Source of the DNA: Bremerella sp. TYQ1
GTDB lineage: Bacteria > Planctomycetota > Planctomycetia > Pirellulales > Pirellulaceae
NCBI RefSeq assembly: GCF_020150455.1
Contig: NZ_CP083740.1
Location: 1 to 64,000 of the forward strand
DNA length: 64,000 bases
Direction: 5' to 3'
Shown here: one piece after another, positions 9,523 to 19,893 of the stretch
Layout of the letters: each line of letters begins with the position of its first letter
How positions within the stretch are numbered: position 1 is the stretch's first letter
The notes under the pieces: generated by a model
The model's input: only the letters and a program-made list of their open reading frames with translations
What the model was told of the DNA's origin: nothing
Database searches by the model: none
Translations under genes and position numbers: made by a program

Positions 9523-10545
9523 TTACTCACTTGGCTGCTCGTCGTGCGGCATATCGCGAATGACGTGCAAAGCCAGTTTCCCGACGACATGCCCACCTTC
9601 GCTTTTGCGGTGGGCCGCGGCTACTTCGCTGAGCGGGAAGACCGTATCAAGAATCGTACGCAGCTTGCCTTCATTGGCCATCGCCGCGAGTGATTTGAGG
9701 ATGTCGCCGTCAGGGCGTGCGAGAACCATGTGGCATGACTGCTTTTGAAGCTTCGACAGCATCGAAAAGCCAACACGCTCGACCGAAGGTAGCGTCGCAA
9801 TGTAATGTCCGACCGGTTTCATAATTCGGCGACACTCTAGGAACGACGATTTGCTGACTGCGTCGAACACGATGTCGAACGATCGGCCGATGCGTGTGAA
9901 ATCGGTGGCGTGATAATCAATCACGTGATCAGCGCCCAAGTCTTCGACAAGGCCATGATTATCCGCACTGCAAACTGCCGTCACATTCGCGCCCAGCGCT
10001 TTGGCGATTTGGACAGCGTAAGTTCCGACGCCGCCTGATGCACCGTTGATCAGCACGTCATCGCCTGCGTGCAGCTTTCCAAGTTTCACGAGGGCTTTCC
10101 ACGCCGTTGTCCCAGCAAGTGGAATACATGCTGCTTCTTCAAACGACATGCTGTTTGGCTTCTTGGCAACGAACTTCGCATCGACCGATAGAAATTCCGC
10201 GTAGCCACCACCCATAATGTGGTTTGAAAACGCCATCACCTCATCGCCGACGTTCCAGCCTTGTTGCTTGGCACTGTACCCTACTTCCACAATCTCGCCA
10301 GCGACATCAAAGCCGAGAATGGCAGGCAGTTGTTCTGGAAGTACCCACTTCAACATTCCTTGGCGGATCTTCCAGTCGATCGGGTTGACGCTCGCGGCGT
10401 GAACTCGGATCAGTACGTCGTCAGCGGTGATTTTCGGACGGTCAACGCTGTCGATCTTCAGATATTCTTCTCCGCCGTAAGCTTCGAGGATGGCGGCTTG
10501 CATGGTTCCGGTTTTCACTTGAGGTTCTACTTCGGCGGTAGCCAT
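9523..10545 (-). CDS. NAD(P)-dependent oxidoreductase, quinone-oxidoreductase (MDR) type
   Basis: Medium-chain dehydrogenase/reductase of the zinc-independent quinone oxidoreductase type. The GroES-like N-terminal part contains DVLIRVHAASVNPIDWKIR. The Rossmann domain has the NADPH motif GASGGVGTYAVQIAKALGA. The Cys-rich structural zinc loop of true alcohol dehydrogenases is absent. I place the start at the ATG at 10545 (MATAEVEPQ), preceded by AAGGAG at proper spacing; a longer frame to 10659 exists but would run into the cupin gene. About 340 residues, the normal length. It lies 40 bases after the cupin gene, so the two probably form an operon. The natural substrate is unknown. Confidence 0.87.
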   Translation of the reverse strand: MATAEVEPQVKTGTMQAAILEAYGGEEYLKIDSVDRPKITADDVLIRVHAASVNPIDWKIRQGMLKWVLPEQLPAILGFDVAGEIVEVGYSAKQQGWNVGDEVMAFSNHIMGGGYAEFLSVDAKFVAKKPNSMSFEEAACIPLAGTTAWKALVKLGKLHAGDDVLINGASGGVGTYAVQIAKALGANVTAVCSADNHGLVEDLGADHVIDYHATDFTRIGRSFDIVFDAVSKSSFLECRRIMKPVGHYIATLPSVERVGFSMLSKLQKQSCHMVLARPDGDILKSLAAMANEGKLRTILDTVFPLSEVAAAHRKSEGGHVVGKLALHVIRDMPHDEQPSE

Positions 10546-10585
10546 ATTGCGTCTCCTTAATGTTCGGTTTCGATTGAGCGGTTGC

Positions 10586-11041
10586 TTAGCTGTGCGACGC
10601 GTTGTAGCTAGGTGGGTCGCTCGCGGGGAAAGATTCTTCCAAGGCTTCTTGAACCTCATCGAACTGACGTTCCTTTGGTTCGCTGATCGAGGGCGATTCG
10701 CGATGTCGAGTCGGCTCAGCCGTCAGCGATGTAATTAGCACCGCGCTGTCTTCTTTGGCTTCCAACCGAAATGGAGAGCCGGCCGAAACATGAATGATTT
10801 GGTTCGGTTGTAAACAGTGCTCATGCTCGTTTACGACAGCATCCACTTTTCCAGTCACGCAGAAGATCAGTACTTCGCCTGCGGAGGCGTGTGTTCCCAA
10901 GTGATCGTTCGCCTTCAGTGGCAAGTATCTAGCATCCGCACGAAAGGACGCGTTCGCATCGGATGGCAGCGCGACGACCGGCGTCGGCTCGCCGAGACCA
11001 GGCAGATCTCGTGTATCGATAGGATTGGATGCGGTGGACAT
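10586..11041 (-). CDS. Small cupin-domain protein
   Basis: Single-domain cupin of about 151 residues. The cupin core runs from PLKANDHLGTHASAGEVLIF through VVNEHEHCLQPNQIIHVSAG, with His residues that could hold a metal. The C-terminus ends with a tail (ALEESFPASDPPS) that I recognise as a recurrent short motif at the C-terminus of small bacterial proteins of unknown role. The start is the ATG at 11041, preceded by GAAGGAG at seven bases; a frame extending to 11098 lacks such a site. Likely co-transcribed with the downstream oxidoreductase. Probable small-molecule binding or stress role, inferred only. Confidence 0.75.
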   Translation of the reverse strand: MSTASNPIDTRDLPGLGEPTPVVALPSDANASFRADARYLPLKANDHLGTHASAGEVLIFCVTGKVDAVVNEHEHCLQPNQIIHVSAGSPFRLEAKEDSAVLITSLTAEPTRHRESPSISEPKERQFDEVQEALEESFPASDPPSYNASHS

Positions 11042-11277
11042 GGCAAACTCCTTCATTGAATTCGTATTCCAACCATGAAGGTGCACATCTCGTACCAATC
11101 TTAATGGCGAACGGCACTAGAGAGGGGAGAGTAGATCTTGCCGGAAAAATTAGCGTCTTTGGCGGCATGGAAGCCGAAAAGCAGTCCCTCAAAATCGAAA
11201 GAAATTGGACGCGGCAAGCGCATCGTGACCGGCGGCAAACCAATGAGCCAATTGGTTTGGATCAGATTCTAAGGCAG

Positions 11278-14200
11278 CTATTCCGGTTTCAGTCCCCAGC
11301 CACCTCCGCCGGGAGATTCGAGAATTAAAACATCGCCGGCACTGACCTGAACGCTGATTGTGTTCGGCAAAGGCTCGTCGGGCCGATTGGCTCGTCGCAG
11401 GTAATTTTGCCCGCAAGCTCCAGGCTCGCCCTGCTTCAAGCCGTAAGGAGCATAAGGGCCGCGACGCTGCGTCAGCAACGAAAGATCGAGCGGTTTGAGA
11501 AATTCGATCTCGCGGATAATGCCATCGCCGCCGCGGTGTTTGCCAGCGCCTCCCGAGCCACGCCGAATTGCAAACCGACGGATCCGAGCCGGAAAGCGAA
11601 GCTCGAAAACTTCCGCATCGGTTAAGCGCGTGTTCGTCATGTGCGTATGGACGGCCGAAGCCCCGTTGGCTTTCGGGGTGGCGCCGGCTCCACCGCAGAT
11701 TGTTTCGTAATAACCAAATGTCGCGTCGCCGAAAGTCAGGTTGTTCATCGTTCCCTGGCTTGCGGCCGCCATGCCGAGTGCACCCAGCAGAACATCAACG
11801 ATTCGTTGTGATGTCTCGACGTTGCCCCCTGCGACCGCCGCACACTGACGAGGTGTTTCCCGTCGGGGTGGATTGAGAAAGCATTCCGGCAGAATGATTG
11901 TCACCGGTTCAAGGACACCTTGGTTGAGCGGTATGTCTTCGTTCAACAAGCACCGCAAACAGTACATGACCGCTGCTGTAACGATCGCTCGATTGGCGTT
12001 CAAGTTGCCAGGCAAAACAGGACCTGTGCCGGTAAAATCGATCGTTGCTGTTTCCTCGTCCAGATCAATAACAACGCAAAGCGGTGAGCCATCGTCGAGG
12101 TGATCGGTGAATTGGTAGCGACCGGACGGAATGCCAGAAAGTGTCAGACGCGTCTTGCGTGCCGCGGCTGCTTGGATATGTCCGGCATAAGCAATCACCA
12201 TGTCCAAGCCATATTGATGGACCATCCGTTGAAGGTCTTCCAAGCCATGATGATTCGCCGCGATCTGAGCCGCGATATCGGCCAGGTTGTCCGAGGGCTT
12301 TCGCGAAGGGTAGGGAGCCTCGGTCAAAATCGTTTCCATTTCCTGCCACCGAGGAGTGCCCGCGTCGATTAACTTGAAGTTGTCGATCAGGACGCCTTCT
12401 TCCGCCAGGTTGGTCGAGCCAGACGGCATCGAACCGGCGGCGATGCCCCCGATCTCGGCATGATGGGCCCTGCTTGCTGCGAAGAAGCTTGGCGCGGAAT
12501 CTTTTTCGCCAACGAAAACCGGAGTGATCACCGTCACGTCCGGAAGGTGTGATCCACCATGGTAAGGATCGTTCGTCACGAACACATCGCCCAGACGCAT
12601 TTGCGGATGCTTGTCGATGGTTGCTTTCACCGTTTCCGACATCGCCCCCAAATGCACCGGAATATGAGGCGCGTTAGCAATCAGGTCACCAGCCGCGGTA
12701 AACAGCGCGCAGCTGAAATCGAGTCGTTCTTTCACGTTCACGCTGACGGATGTGTTTTGCAACGCGACACCCATCTGCTCGGCGATTGCCGCGAACTGAT
12801 TGTTTAAAATCTCGAGCAAGATCGGATCGGCCGTTGTCAAGTCGCTAGACGTCGGTGCGATCTGGCTAGAGGCGACATCGTTGTTGGCAACACGACGAGC
12901 AATCAGTTCGCCACCGCTGAGCATTTCGGCTTCCCAGCCAGGGTCGATCACTGTCGTCGCGAGCGGTTCCGAAATCAACGCGGGGCCCAGCAGTTTCGCG
13001 CCAGGGTGAAGCGTGTCTCGGTCGTACACACCGGTTTCGATCGGCTGGCCATCGAAAAGCAACGAGACGCTTCGAAGCGGTCGGGCTTCGTAAGTCTCGA
13101 CGGTGTGACTGAGTGGTTTCTCCTGGGCACCGCGACTGATCGCTTCGACCCTCGCCGCGACGACTTCAATGGTTTGCTCTTGGCGATCGTACCCATAACG
13201 CAGTCGGTGCTCGGCATGGTACCGACCAGCGAGCGTCTCAAGCGGTACGGCATCGATGACTAACGAAGACTCCAGCCCCCGATAACGTAGTTCGATCTGC
13301 TGCCGATAGCTGATCGTGTCGCAGGTAATGCCCTCTTGCTGCAGTTGGGCTGTGGCGGAGTCTTTCAATTGATCGAGTGCTGCGACGAGTTTGGAAGCTG
13401 CTACTTCCAGCGGCTGATAGAACGGAGACGTTGCGAACCGCGTGGTGTCAGCCGCTCCAATTCCGACGGCGCTTAAGATGCCGGCGCTGGGATGAAACAG
13501 CAGCTGTTCCGCCCCCAGGATATCCGCCACTGCACAAGCATGCTGCCCAGCGGCTCCGCCGAAAGGGACCAGTAGGTAAGCACGTGGGTCATAGCCTTTA
13601 GCGACTGAGATCGTACGAATCGCTTCCGCGATGTTGGCGTTGGCAATTTTCAGGAAGCCTGCCGCGAGCTCTTGCGGCGAATGTTCGATTCCAGTCGTCT
13701 CGCGGACTTGCTCACAAACTTCCTGCAAGCGTCGATTGACTGCCTCGGCATCCAGCGGGAAGGGGAGCCGGGCCGCCTGCAGTTTGCCGAGTGCGAAGTT
13801 AATGTCCGTCACTGTCAAAGGACCGCCTCGACCGTAACAAGCTGGCCCTGGATCGGCCCCGGCACTCGCTGGCCCGACAACCAGTTTGACGCCATCGAAT
13901 CCGCAAATCGAACCGCCACCGGCAGCGACCGTTTCGATGGCCATCATCGGCGTGACGATTCGGACGCCAGCTTTCTCCGTCTCAAACTGCCGCTCGTACG
14001 TTCCATCGAAACGTGAAACGTCGGTGCTGGTTCCCCCCATGTCAAAGCCGATTGCTTTCTCAAATCCGGCAATCTTTGCCGCGGCGGCAAAGCCGACAAC
14101 GCCCCCGGCCGGCCCCGACAAGATGCTGTCTTTGCCAGAGAATGAACCCGCTTCGATCAGTCCTCCGGCCGAAGTGAGCAGACGCAGGTGGCTACCTTCG

Positions 14201-15102
14201 CCCAGCTTGGACTGAATTCGAGCGATGTACGTTTGCAAAACCGGATTGAGATACGCATCGACGACGGTCGTATCGCCGCGCGAAACAATTTTGATCAGCG
14301 GAGCAACGTCGTGCGAAAGGCTGACCTCCTCGAAACCAACCTCCCTCGCAATCTCGGCAGCGCGTAGTTCATCCTTCGGCTCGCGATAGGCGTGCAGAAA
14401 GCAGATCGCCAGCGAACGAATTCCTTTCTGATGCAGCGCGATAAGCTTCCCACGAAGATCGTCTTCATCCAGTGGCAATAGCGTGTGACCGCTGGCGTCG
14501 AGACGCTGTTTCGCTTCGATAACTTGCGAGACAAGCGAGGTTGGTTTACGGATGTCGAGCTGAAACAAGTGAGGCCGGCTTTGCGTACCGATCTCGAGAA
14601 TGTCGGCGAAACCTTCGGTGATAACCAGGCCAACTTCCGCTCCGTTTCGAGTCAGCAGCGCGTTCGTGCCACGTGTCGTTCCCAGGCGGACGTTGACGTT
14701 AGGAATCGTTTCCGAGAGCGGAAGTCCCAGCAGGTAGCGTATCGCCAACAGGGGAGCTTCTTCGTTGCCGGTTAACTGGTAAACGGTTCCATTCAGGGGG
14801 AGTTCGCTGAGCGGTGTTTCCAGCTCGAGTGTGCCTGATTGGGGATCGAAGCGAGTCACCGTTCGCTGGTCGGTAATGCTTCCATCGGCCGCCAGCAGTT
14901 GCAAAGAATACCCACGCCAAACATCGGCTGGGTCAGCCATTCGCAGGGGATCGACAATTTCCGAAAGCGTGCTGCCTGCTTCGACGGTTCCTTGCATGCA
15001 CCCGGAACTAAGCACTTTCTGGCGTCGCTCCGGCTTGCCTGATAACGACATCAAGCAGTCGGTGAAAGTACCTCCGACGTCAATCCAAAACTCTGGTCGC
15101 AT
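11278..15102 (-). CDS. 5-oxoprolinase / hydantoinase, HyuA-HyuB fusion
   Basis: 1274-residue single-chain enzyme. Residues 1 to about 690 are the HyuA-type half, starting [13 protein letters not shown] with an actin-like phosphate motif, later [16 protein letters not shown] and [16 protein letters not shown]. Residues about 725-1274 are the HyuB-type half ([55 protein letters not shown]). Such fusions include the ATP-dependent 5-oxoprolinase that opens 5-oxoproline to glutamate (eukaryotic enzymes are similar in length and order). Bacterial homologues can also act on hydantoins, so the substrate is inferred. It is complete, stands alone, and has no adjacent transporter or glutathione gene. 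Confidence 0.9.
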   Translation of the reverse strand: MRPEFWIDVGGTFTDCLMSLSGKPERRQKVLSSGCMQGTVEAGSTLSEIVDPLRMADPADVWRGYSLQLLAADGSITDQRTVTRFDPQSGTLELETPLSELPLNGTVYQLTGNEEAPLLAIRYLLGLPLSETIPNVNVRLGTTRGTNALLTRNGAEVGLVITEGFADILEIGTQSRPHLFQLDIRKPTSLVSQVIEAKQRLDASGHTLLPLDEDDLRGKLIALHQKGIRSLAICFLHAYREPKDELRAAEIAREVGFEEVSLSHDVAPLIKIVSRGDTTVVDAYLNPVLQTYIARIQSKLGEGSHLRLLTSAGGLIEAGSFSGKDSILSGPAGGVVGFAAAAKIAGFEKAIGFDMGGTSTDVSRFDGTYERQFETEKAGVRIVTPMMAIETVAAGGGSICGFDGVKLVVGPASAGADPGPACYGRGGPLTVTDINFALGKLQAARLPFPLDAEAVNRRLQEVCEQVRETTGIEHSPQELAAGFLKIANANIAEAIRTISVAKGYDPRAYLLVPFGGAAGQHACAVADILGAEQLLFHPSAGILSAVGIGAADTTRFATSPFYQPLEVAASKLVAALDQLKDSATAQLQQEGITCDTISYRQQIELRYRGLESSLVIDAVPLETLAGRYHAEHRLRYGYDRQEQTIEVVAARVEAISRGAQEKPLSHTVETYEARPLRSVSLLFDGQPIETGVYDRDTLHPGAKLLGPALISEPLATTVIDPGWEAEMLSGGELIARRVANNDVASSQIAPTSSDLTTADPILLEILNNQFAAIAEQMGVALQNTSVSVNVKERLDFSCALFTAAGDLIANAPHIPVHLGAMSETVKATIDKHPQMRLGDVFVTNDPYHGGSHLPDVTVITPVFVGEKDSAPSFFAASRAHHAEIGGIAAGSMPSGSTNLAEEGVLIDNFKLIDAGTPRWQEMETILTEAPYPSRKPSDNLADIAAQIAANHHGLEDLQRMVHQYGLDMVIAYAGHIQAAAARKTRLTLSGIPSGRYQFTDHLDDGSPLCVVIDLDEETATIDFTGTGPVLPGNLNANRAIVTAAVMYCLRCLLNEDIPLNQGVLEPVTIILPECFLNPPRRETPRQCAAVAGGNVETSQRIVDVLLGALGMAAASQGTMNNLTFGDATFGYYETICGGAGATPKANGASAVHTHMTNTRLTDAEVFELRFPARIRRFAIRRGSGGAGKHRGGDGIIREIEFLKPLDLSLLTQRRGPYAPYGLKQGEPGACGQNYLRRANRPDEPLPNTISVQVSAGDVLILESPGGGGWGLKPE

Positions 15103-15265
15103 TCGCTCGCCGCAATATCTACTGAAGTCTCAAAGAAGGGTTCTGCTTTGCATGATAAGCCAATTGGCATCGCTGGCGAAGTATGACGAATTATCAAATC
15201 CGTGGGTGGTCCCGGTTTTCAGATTAGTGTATCCATGAATTGTCGATCGGTTTCATTATCGAGCG

Positions 15266-15305
15266 CAAAAAAGAAGCTGGCAGCCGATCGATTCGACTGC
15301 CAGCT
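15266..15305 (-). terminator. Rho-independent terminator after the 15.3-16.4 kb gene
   Basis: A 9-bp stem (AGCTGGCAG / CTGCCAGCT, 13-base loop) is followed on the minus strand by TCTTTTTTG. It lies about 36 bases past the stop of the minus-strand gene ending at 15341. Confidence 0.78.
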
Positions 15306-15340
15306 CTTGCGACGCACGCATGAACTCGTTTAAGCAACGC

Positions 15341-16432
15341 CTACGGAGATGGATCTGCCGCGGAAGTGGCCACGTAAAGGCTCTTCGACATCTCGAACAG
15401 CTTTTGATAGGTGTTCTCATTGCCTGGTTCCGGCGGAGCGAATTCGACCCCGTTACGAACCATGTAGGAAAGGAGCGACGTCAGGTTCTTCCCGTCGACC
15501 GACGGATTGTAGCCATTCATCACCAACGCTCCGTCTGCTTTGCCGACACGCTTCAACCGGCGAACGGCATGCGAAAGGCTTTGCAGGTGCTGTTCCGATT
15601 CGCGATAGATGTAATATTCGGCGACCCCTTTACGAGCCATGGCCTGGCCATCAACTTCCTGCAGGAACTTGTTCGCCAACGCGAGGATCGAGTTTTCGAG
15701 TTTGTCGATCAGCTTCGGATCGATTTCCGTTTGTCGCGATGCGGCTTGGCGAACTTCTTCCAAGTTGGCCTCAATGGCCTGGCGGTCTTCTTTGAACTTT
15801 TCGTCTTGCAGCAAATGTGGCCACCACTGGAAGCTACCCAGCTTGCCGGTATCGGCGCGGAACGTGCCGGTCTCGCCGCGGACGTTGGTCAACTTCAAGT
15901 TGATGTTGGACAAGTCTTGCGGAGTAAGCTGGAATCGGGCCATCAGTTCTGCCACGTCGATGTCGTCGTTCAAGTAATCAAACGAAAGGACGCTCGATCG
16001 CAACGCTTCCTTCATGGTGTTCAGTGCGGCACCATTGGTGACTCCTTCCCCGGTCAGATCGGGGTGGTCGACAATTCTTCGCAGGGCCTTGGCTTTTTGC
16101 GAATCAGCTTCATCCAAGTGGTTCTTCAGAACTTTCGCGTCGCGAAGAGCTCGGCGGTCGAAGTAAATCTCGACCGCTTTCAGCGCGTTGTCGAGTTCTT
16201 TATCGTACGCTTCGGCCGCGATTTGCCGAGCCGTTTGATAATCGACGGCCGCTTCTCCCTGGGCGCGAATCAGTTCCGCTTGTCCGAAAACGAGGCCCAC
16301 TTCCATGTGCGGCGAACGCGAATAGTAGTAGGGGCGTACGTCATCTTCCACGACGACTTGTGCCTGAACGGCAGCCATCGGGGCAGCCAGCACGGCAACG
16401 GTCAAACAAAACTGAACGGCTCGGTGGGACAT
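15341..16432 (-). CDS. Secreted hypothetical protein
   Basis: About 363 residues with a clear Sec signal peptide (hydrophobic core FCLTVAVLAAPMAAVQAQ, cleavage near residue 25). The mature part is highly charged and mostly helical, with heptad-like stretches around EAYDKELDNALKAVEIYFDRR and QAIEANLEEVRQAASRQ, so a coiled-coil envelope protein is plausible. The start is the ATG at 16432, with AGAGGA eight bases upstream; a GTG at 16450 is less likely. I do not recognise the family. It follows the FHA-protein gene by 27 bases on the same strand, suggesting a three-gene unit with the FHA protein and FHA kinase. Confidence 0.75.
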   Translation of the reverse strand: MSHRAVQFCLTVAVLAAPMAAVQAQVVVEDDVRPYYYSRSPHMEVGLVFGQAELIRAQGEAAVDYQTARQIAAEAYDKELDNALKAVEIYFDRRALRDAKVLKNHLDEADSQKAKALRRIVDHPDLTGEGVTNGAALNTMKEALRSSVLSFDYLNDDIDVAELMARFQLTPQDLSNINLKLTNVRGETGTFRADTGKLGSFQWWPHLLQDEKFKEDRQAIEANLEEVRQAASRQTEIDPKLIDKLENSILALANKFLQEVDGQAMARKGVAEYYIYRESEQHLQSLSHAVRRLKRVGKADGALVMNGYNPSVDGKNLTSLLSYMVRNGVEFAPPEPGNENTYQKLFEMSKSLYVATSAADPSP

Positions 16433-16459
16433 CGATCGATTCCTCTGCACAGGACGAGT

Positions 16460-17833
16460 TTAGTTTTTCGAGAACTTGCGAATAAATGGCATGACGTCCG
16501 CAATCACCGTTGCGTCAAACGTTTGACCGGTTGGGGGCGAACCCAAGGTCATCTCCGGCGTAACACGCGAGTAAATTGCGACCATCTCTCCTTGCGAATT
16601 CAGCAGAGCGGATCCATTCCAATTGGTATCTAAGTGATCTTGGGCCGACATCGAAGCCAGCTTGGCAATCAGCAGTCGGGCATTTTCTTCCTCGCCTGCT
16701 TTGCCAAACGCTTGCTGGACGCGAACGGTTTCTTCGCTGACCGGCGTGTCGCTATTGGGCGGCAGATAAGGAGCGACCCGATCAAAGCCATGTCCGACCA
16801 ATGTCAGCTTGGCAAGGGGAGCCAGATTGGCTTCTTCCGCCAGGGGAATCCAGTGCGGCAACGTTTCGCGAACCTGCAAAACGGCCACGTCGTAATGATG
16901 CGGCTTTTCGGCGATCAGCATGAATTGGCGATAGGTGTCGTCCAGCTTCTTTTTCAATTCTGGCTCGATGTCTTTCATGTCGACTTGCGAGTAAAGATTG
17001 TGGAACTTCGCTTCCGCCCCATCTCCTTCTTGCATCGCCGACTCGTACGTCGGATGCGCGACAAACTGCGTGATGGTCAGCGGCTTCTCACCTAGAACGA
17101 CCAGTTTAGGAAGACGCTCTCGAGCGAGTTGCGCAATGGTTTTCACGGTACCAGTCGTCAGGATCGTATGAGGACCGATCGCGATTCCGGTTCCGATGCG
17201 GTACTGCTGCGAGAGATCCGCATTTGCGGCGGCCAACACGTAGATTGCCTCGGCCGGGTCATGCTGCTGGGCGGTTTCTACGGGAGCTGGCTGCGAGGTG
17301 TTTCTTGTAGGGGTGACTGGCGGCGTCGGTGTGACCGGATCGTTATCGATGGGGGCTACCGGGGTGGCGTCAGGGTTGTCGTTGTCGGCGACGTCTGGCT
17401 TGTCCTTCGAACCACCACTGAACGCGACAATTGCGAACAACACGATCAAAAGCAGAACGGTGGCTCCAACACCGCCGGCGATTAGCAGATGGGCGGGGAA
17501 GGGGGCTTCGTCGTCGGATGCCTGCGAAGTGGCAGAAGGAGAAGCTGCAGCTGGCTTCGGAGCGTTCGGAGGCGACTTTGGTCCGGACAACTGCGATGGC
17601 ATCGGCATCGTCACGTTCCGTCCGAGCGTTACCAATGCGTCGGGGTGGATCTGCTTCTTTTTGAAGATCTGTTCGCCGTTGACAAATGTTCCGTTGGTCG
17701 ATTGCAGGTCTTCGATAAAGACTCTGCCGTCCTCGAACTCTAGCCGGCAATGCTCGCCAGAGACCGTCGGCTGATCAATGACGATATCGCACGTATCGCG
17801 AGCCCCAACAATCCAGACCTTCTTCGACCCCAT
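16460..17833 (-). CDS. FHA-domain transmembrane protein with degenerate trypsin-like domain
   Basis: About 457 residues from the chosen ATG at 17833 (an ATG at 17848 overlapping the kinase stop is possible). Residues 1-75 are an FHA domain (VGARDTCDIVI, SGEHCRLEF, STNGTFVNG), which binds phosphothreonine. A Pro/Ala linker and one membrane helix (about 115-140) follow, then a Thr/Pro-rich spacer and a C-terminal domain with the layout of a trypsin-like protease. In that domain the His position reads Thr (ILTTGTVKT), the Asp is kept (HHYDVAVL) and the Ser loop is altered (NWNGSALLN instead of GNSGGP). Catalysis therefore looks lost. Adjacent to an FHA kinase, it is a candidate signalling or scaffold partner. 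Confidence 0.8.
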   Translation of the reverse strand: MGSKKVWIVGARDTCDIVIDQPTVSGEHCRLEFEDGRVFIEDLQSTNGTFVNGEQIFKKKQIHPDALVTLGRNVTMPMPSQLSGPKSPPNAPKPAAASPSATSQASDDEAPFPAHLLIAGGVGATVLLLIVLFAIVAFSGGSKDKPDVADNDNPDATPVAPIDNDPVTPTPPVTPTRNTSQPAPVETAQQHDPAEAIYVLAAANADLSQQYRIGTGIAIGPHTILTTGTVKTIAQLARERLPKLVVLGEKPLTITQFVAHPTYESAMQEGDGAEAKFHNLYSQVDMKDIEPELKKKLDDTYRQFMLIAEKPHHYDVAVLQVRETLPHWIPLAEEANLAPLAKLTLVGHGFDRVAPYLPPNSDTPVSEETVRVQQAFGKAGEEENARLLIAKLASMSAQDHLDTNWNGSALLNSQGEMVAIYSRVTPEMTLGSPPTGQTFDATVIADVMPFIRKFSKN

Positions 17834-17838
17834 CCGCT

Positions 17839-19422
17839 TTACAACCATCCTTCCTTTTTCATAACAACACGAAGCGCGTTTTGCATCTCGCGGGCATTGG
17901 GATATCGCTGGGCACATTCGGTCTGTAGCGAGGTATCCAATATCTCGGCCAGGCCGCTATGGAAGCCTGGGTACTTTTTGCGTAGCGGTTTGACTTCGCC
18001 ATTTAAAATCAAAGCCAACGAATCGGTCCCTTTTTCGTCGCCGCGAGGATAACGACCGGTAATGATTCGATAGAAACTGGCCCCCATGCTGAACACGTCG
18101 CTGGCCGGATTCACATACTTGTGGTCGGTCAGCTGTTCCCGAGGCATGTACGGCAAACTGCCGGTGTAGCTTCCCGTGGCGGTCATGCCGGCAAAGCCTG
18201 CTTTCTCGAAGTCTTTCGTCAAACCGAAATCGGAGATCTTCGGAATCCAGCGTTTGTTTCGTTTGGCGGCCAGCAAGTTGGAAGGCTTCAAATCACGATG
18301 GACGAGCCCTTTCTCGTGGGCATGAGCTAAACCGTCGAGCAGCAAGTACAACGAAACGGCGATATGCTTCGGCTGAATGTTCGATTTCTTTTGGCGGAAG
18401 AGCTTAGCCAACGGACCACCGTCACAAAACTCGTTGACCACATAAAATTCATTGCCGATGCTGCCGGCCCCGTACGACTGCACGATGTTGCGATGCCGTA
18501 GGCGACCACTGACGCTCAGGTCTTTCAGGAAGTCGTCCCGCGCGTTTTGCATCACGTTGACGTGCGATCGCAGGAATTTTACCGCGACGGCACTTTCGTC
18601 GATCGTTCGTTTGGCGAGATAAACTTCGCCCAAGCCCCCAGCGCCGAGGAACTCTTGAAACTCGAAACCATCGAGAACGGGGAATTCGCCTGGCTTGCGT
18701 TCCGGCGGAACGTACGCGGATTGCTGACCCTGGCCGATTCGACTGCCGAAAGCGCCGTTGGGTGAATTGCCCCCTTCGACCATGGTCGCACGTCCAGCAA
18801 TCGCGGCGATATCGTCCTGCTGCGGCGGGAACTCGTTGATCGTTTGGCGACCGACATTCGATGCCGGAGGCTGGGGAGGCAGTTCAACAATGGTATGCCG
18901 TCCGGCGCCGCCAGGCATCGCGGGAGGTGGCAGTTCGTTGATTGTTTGGCGGCCGACCGCTCCGCTGGACGGGGGCAGCTCGGTAATCGTCCGGCGAATG
19001 TCGCCACTAGGCTGAGGAGTCGGTTCTTCTCCGGGATATTTATCGAAGACGCACGTCGCGGTGATCGGCTGTTTCTCTTCAACGAAGACTTGAAAGACGG
19101 TCTTACCGGCCGTGATGACGTCGCCGCTGGTCAAGTCGACCGTGGGGCCGCCCACTTTGCCTTCGCTTTCGAGACTCGCGAACGAGACGCGGCCCCCATG
19201 TTTCTTACCATTAACGAACGTCCCGTTGCGGCTGCCCAAGTCACGCAGGCGAGAAAGTGGCGGATTGACTTCCAGCAGGAAGTGATGGCGCGAAACGAAC
19301 GGGTCTTCCTGAATCGACGCGTGGCAATGCTGCTCGTCGCGACCGAAGAGGAAGATATCGTGCCCCTCGAATTCGTAGACCCTGCCTTGCATGGGGCCTT
19401 TTTTCACTTCAATCCGAATCAA
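17839..19422 (-). CDS. FHA-domain Ser/Thr protein kinase
   Basis: 527 residues. An N-terminal FHA domain (about 1-115) keeps the phosphopeptide-binding residues (FGRDEQ, VSRHHF, GSRNGTFVNG). A linker (141-217) holds five repeats of R-x-T-hydrophobic-x-E. The kinase domain spans about 254-520: glycine loop GAGGLGEVY, Lys282 in VAVKFL, catalytic HRDLKPSN with Asp377, and DFG at 398-400. All catalytic residues are present, so it should be active. It has no membrane helix, unlike many planctomycete Hanks-type kinases. The next gene encodes an FHA membrane protein and starts within a few bases, indicating a shared operon and probable functional pairing. Confidence 0.92.
   Translation of the reverse strand: MIRIEVKKGPMQGRVYEFEGHDIFLFGRDEQHCHASIQEDPFVSRHHFLLEVNPPLSRLRDLGSRNGTFVNGKKHGGRVSFASLESEGKVGGPTVDLTSGDVITAGKTVFQVFVEEKQPITATCVFDKYPGEEPTPQPSGDIRRTITELPPSSGAVGRQTINELPPPAMPGGAGRHTIVELPPQPPASNVGRQTINEFPPQQDDIAAIAGRATMVEGGNSPNGAFGSRIGQGQQSAYVPPERKPGEFPVLDGFEFQEFLGAGGLGEVYLAKRTIDESAVAVKFLRSHVNVMQNARDDFLKDLSVSGRLRHRNIVQSYGAGSIGNEFYVVNEFCDGGPLAKLFRQKKSNIQPKHIAVSLYLLLDGLAHAHEKGLVHRDLKPSNLLAAKRNKRWIPKISDFGLTKDFEKAGFAGMTATGSYTGSLPYMPREQLTDHKYVNPASDVFSMGASFYRIITGRYPRGDEKGTDSLALILNGEVKPLRKKYPGFHSGLAEILDTSLQTECAQRYPNAREMQNALRVVMKKEGWL
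18772..19002 (-). repeat. Five-copy Thr-motif repeat in the kinase linker
   Basis: Codes for residues 141-217 of the FHA kinase. Five copies of R-[RQHA]-T-[IM]-[TNV]-E, the first four followed by [LF]PP, with Thr at 145, 160, 177, 194 and 213, are spaced 15-19 residues apart and separated by Pro/Ala/Gly spacers. They are candidate autophosphorylation and FHA-docking sites. Confidence 0.75.
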
Positions 19423-19893
19423 ATCATCGCCTCCGCTGGGAAGTTCTCACCTTTGGTGCACCGAACCCAAACAAGGCCCCGGCAGCGGCTCATCGGCATA
19501 GGACGCGGCAGAATGGTATCGGTCTGTCGCAGGCCCAATCGCAGGCATGCGTTTCCCGCTAATTCGACAAATCCGCCTACGTTATCGCGAGCTGCGCGCG
19601 GCGGTTGCCAAGAATCCCCACAATTGGTCAATAAATTGCCTTAGATCGATTATCATCAGCGACGACTTGCCCGATCGTGCCGATTTCCATGTGCCACGAG
19701 AATTGCGAAACATCCGCTCTCGTAAGACCTTAACGGTCGTCTACCCATAGATTTTAAATTGCACCAATCCAAAGATGCAAACCTATTTTGATATGAAAAA
19801 GTGGGCAAAAACGGTCCCCGTATCGTTGGGTAAGGGAACTTACACTTTCGTCCTGACTCATTTTCGAGGCCTGGGCCCACTCTGGGTGGAAAG
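19423..19893. other. Intergenic region, no gene seen
   Basis: About 470 bases between the start of the FHA kinase gene and the end of the PepSY gene, both minus strand. It should hold the promoter of the kinase unit. Short open frames here have no coding character, and I see no convincing terminator or RNA. Confidence 0.5.

Noticed and set aside
15320..16633. 437-aa open frame on the + strand
   Set aside because: It lies antisense across two minus-strand genes with a signal peptide and clear domains; its composition (Arg/His/Phe-rich) is that of a mirrored frame.
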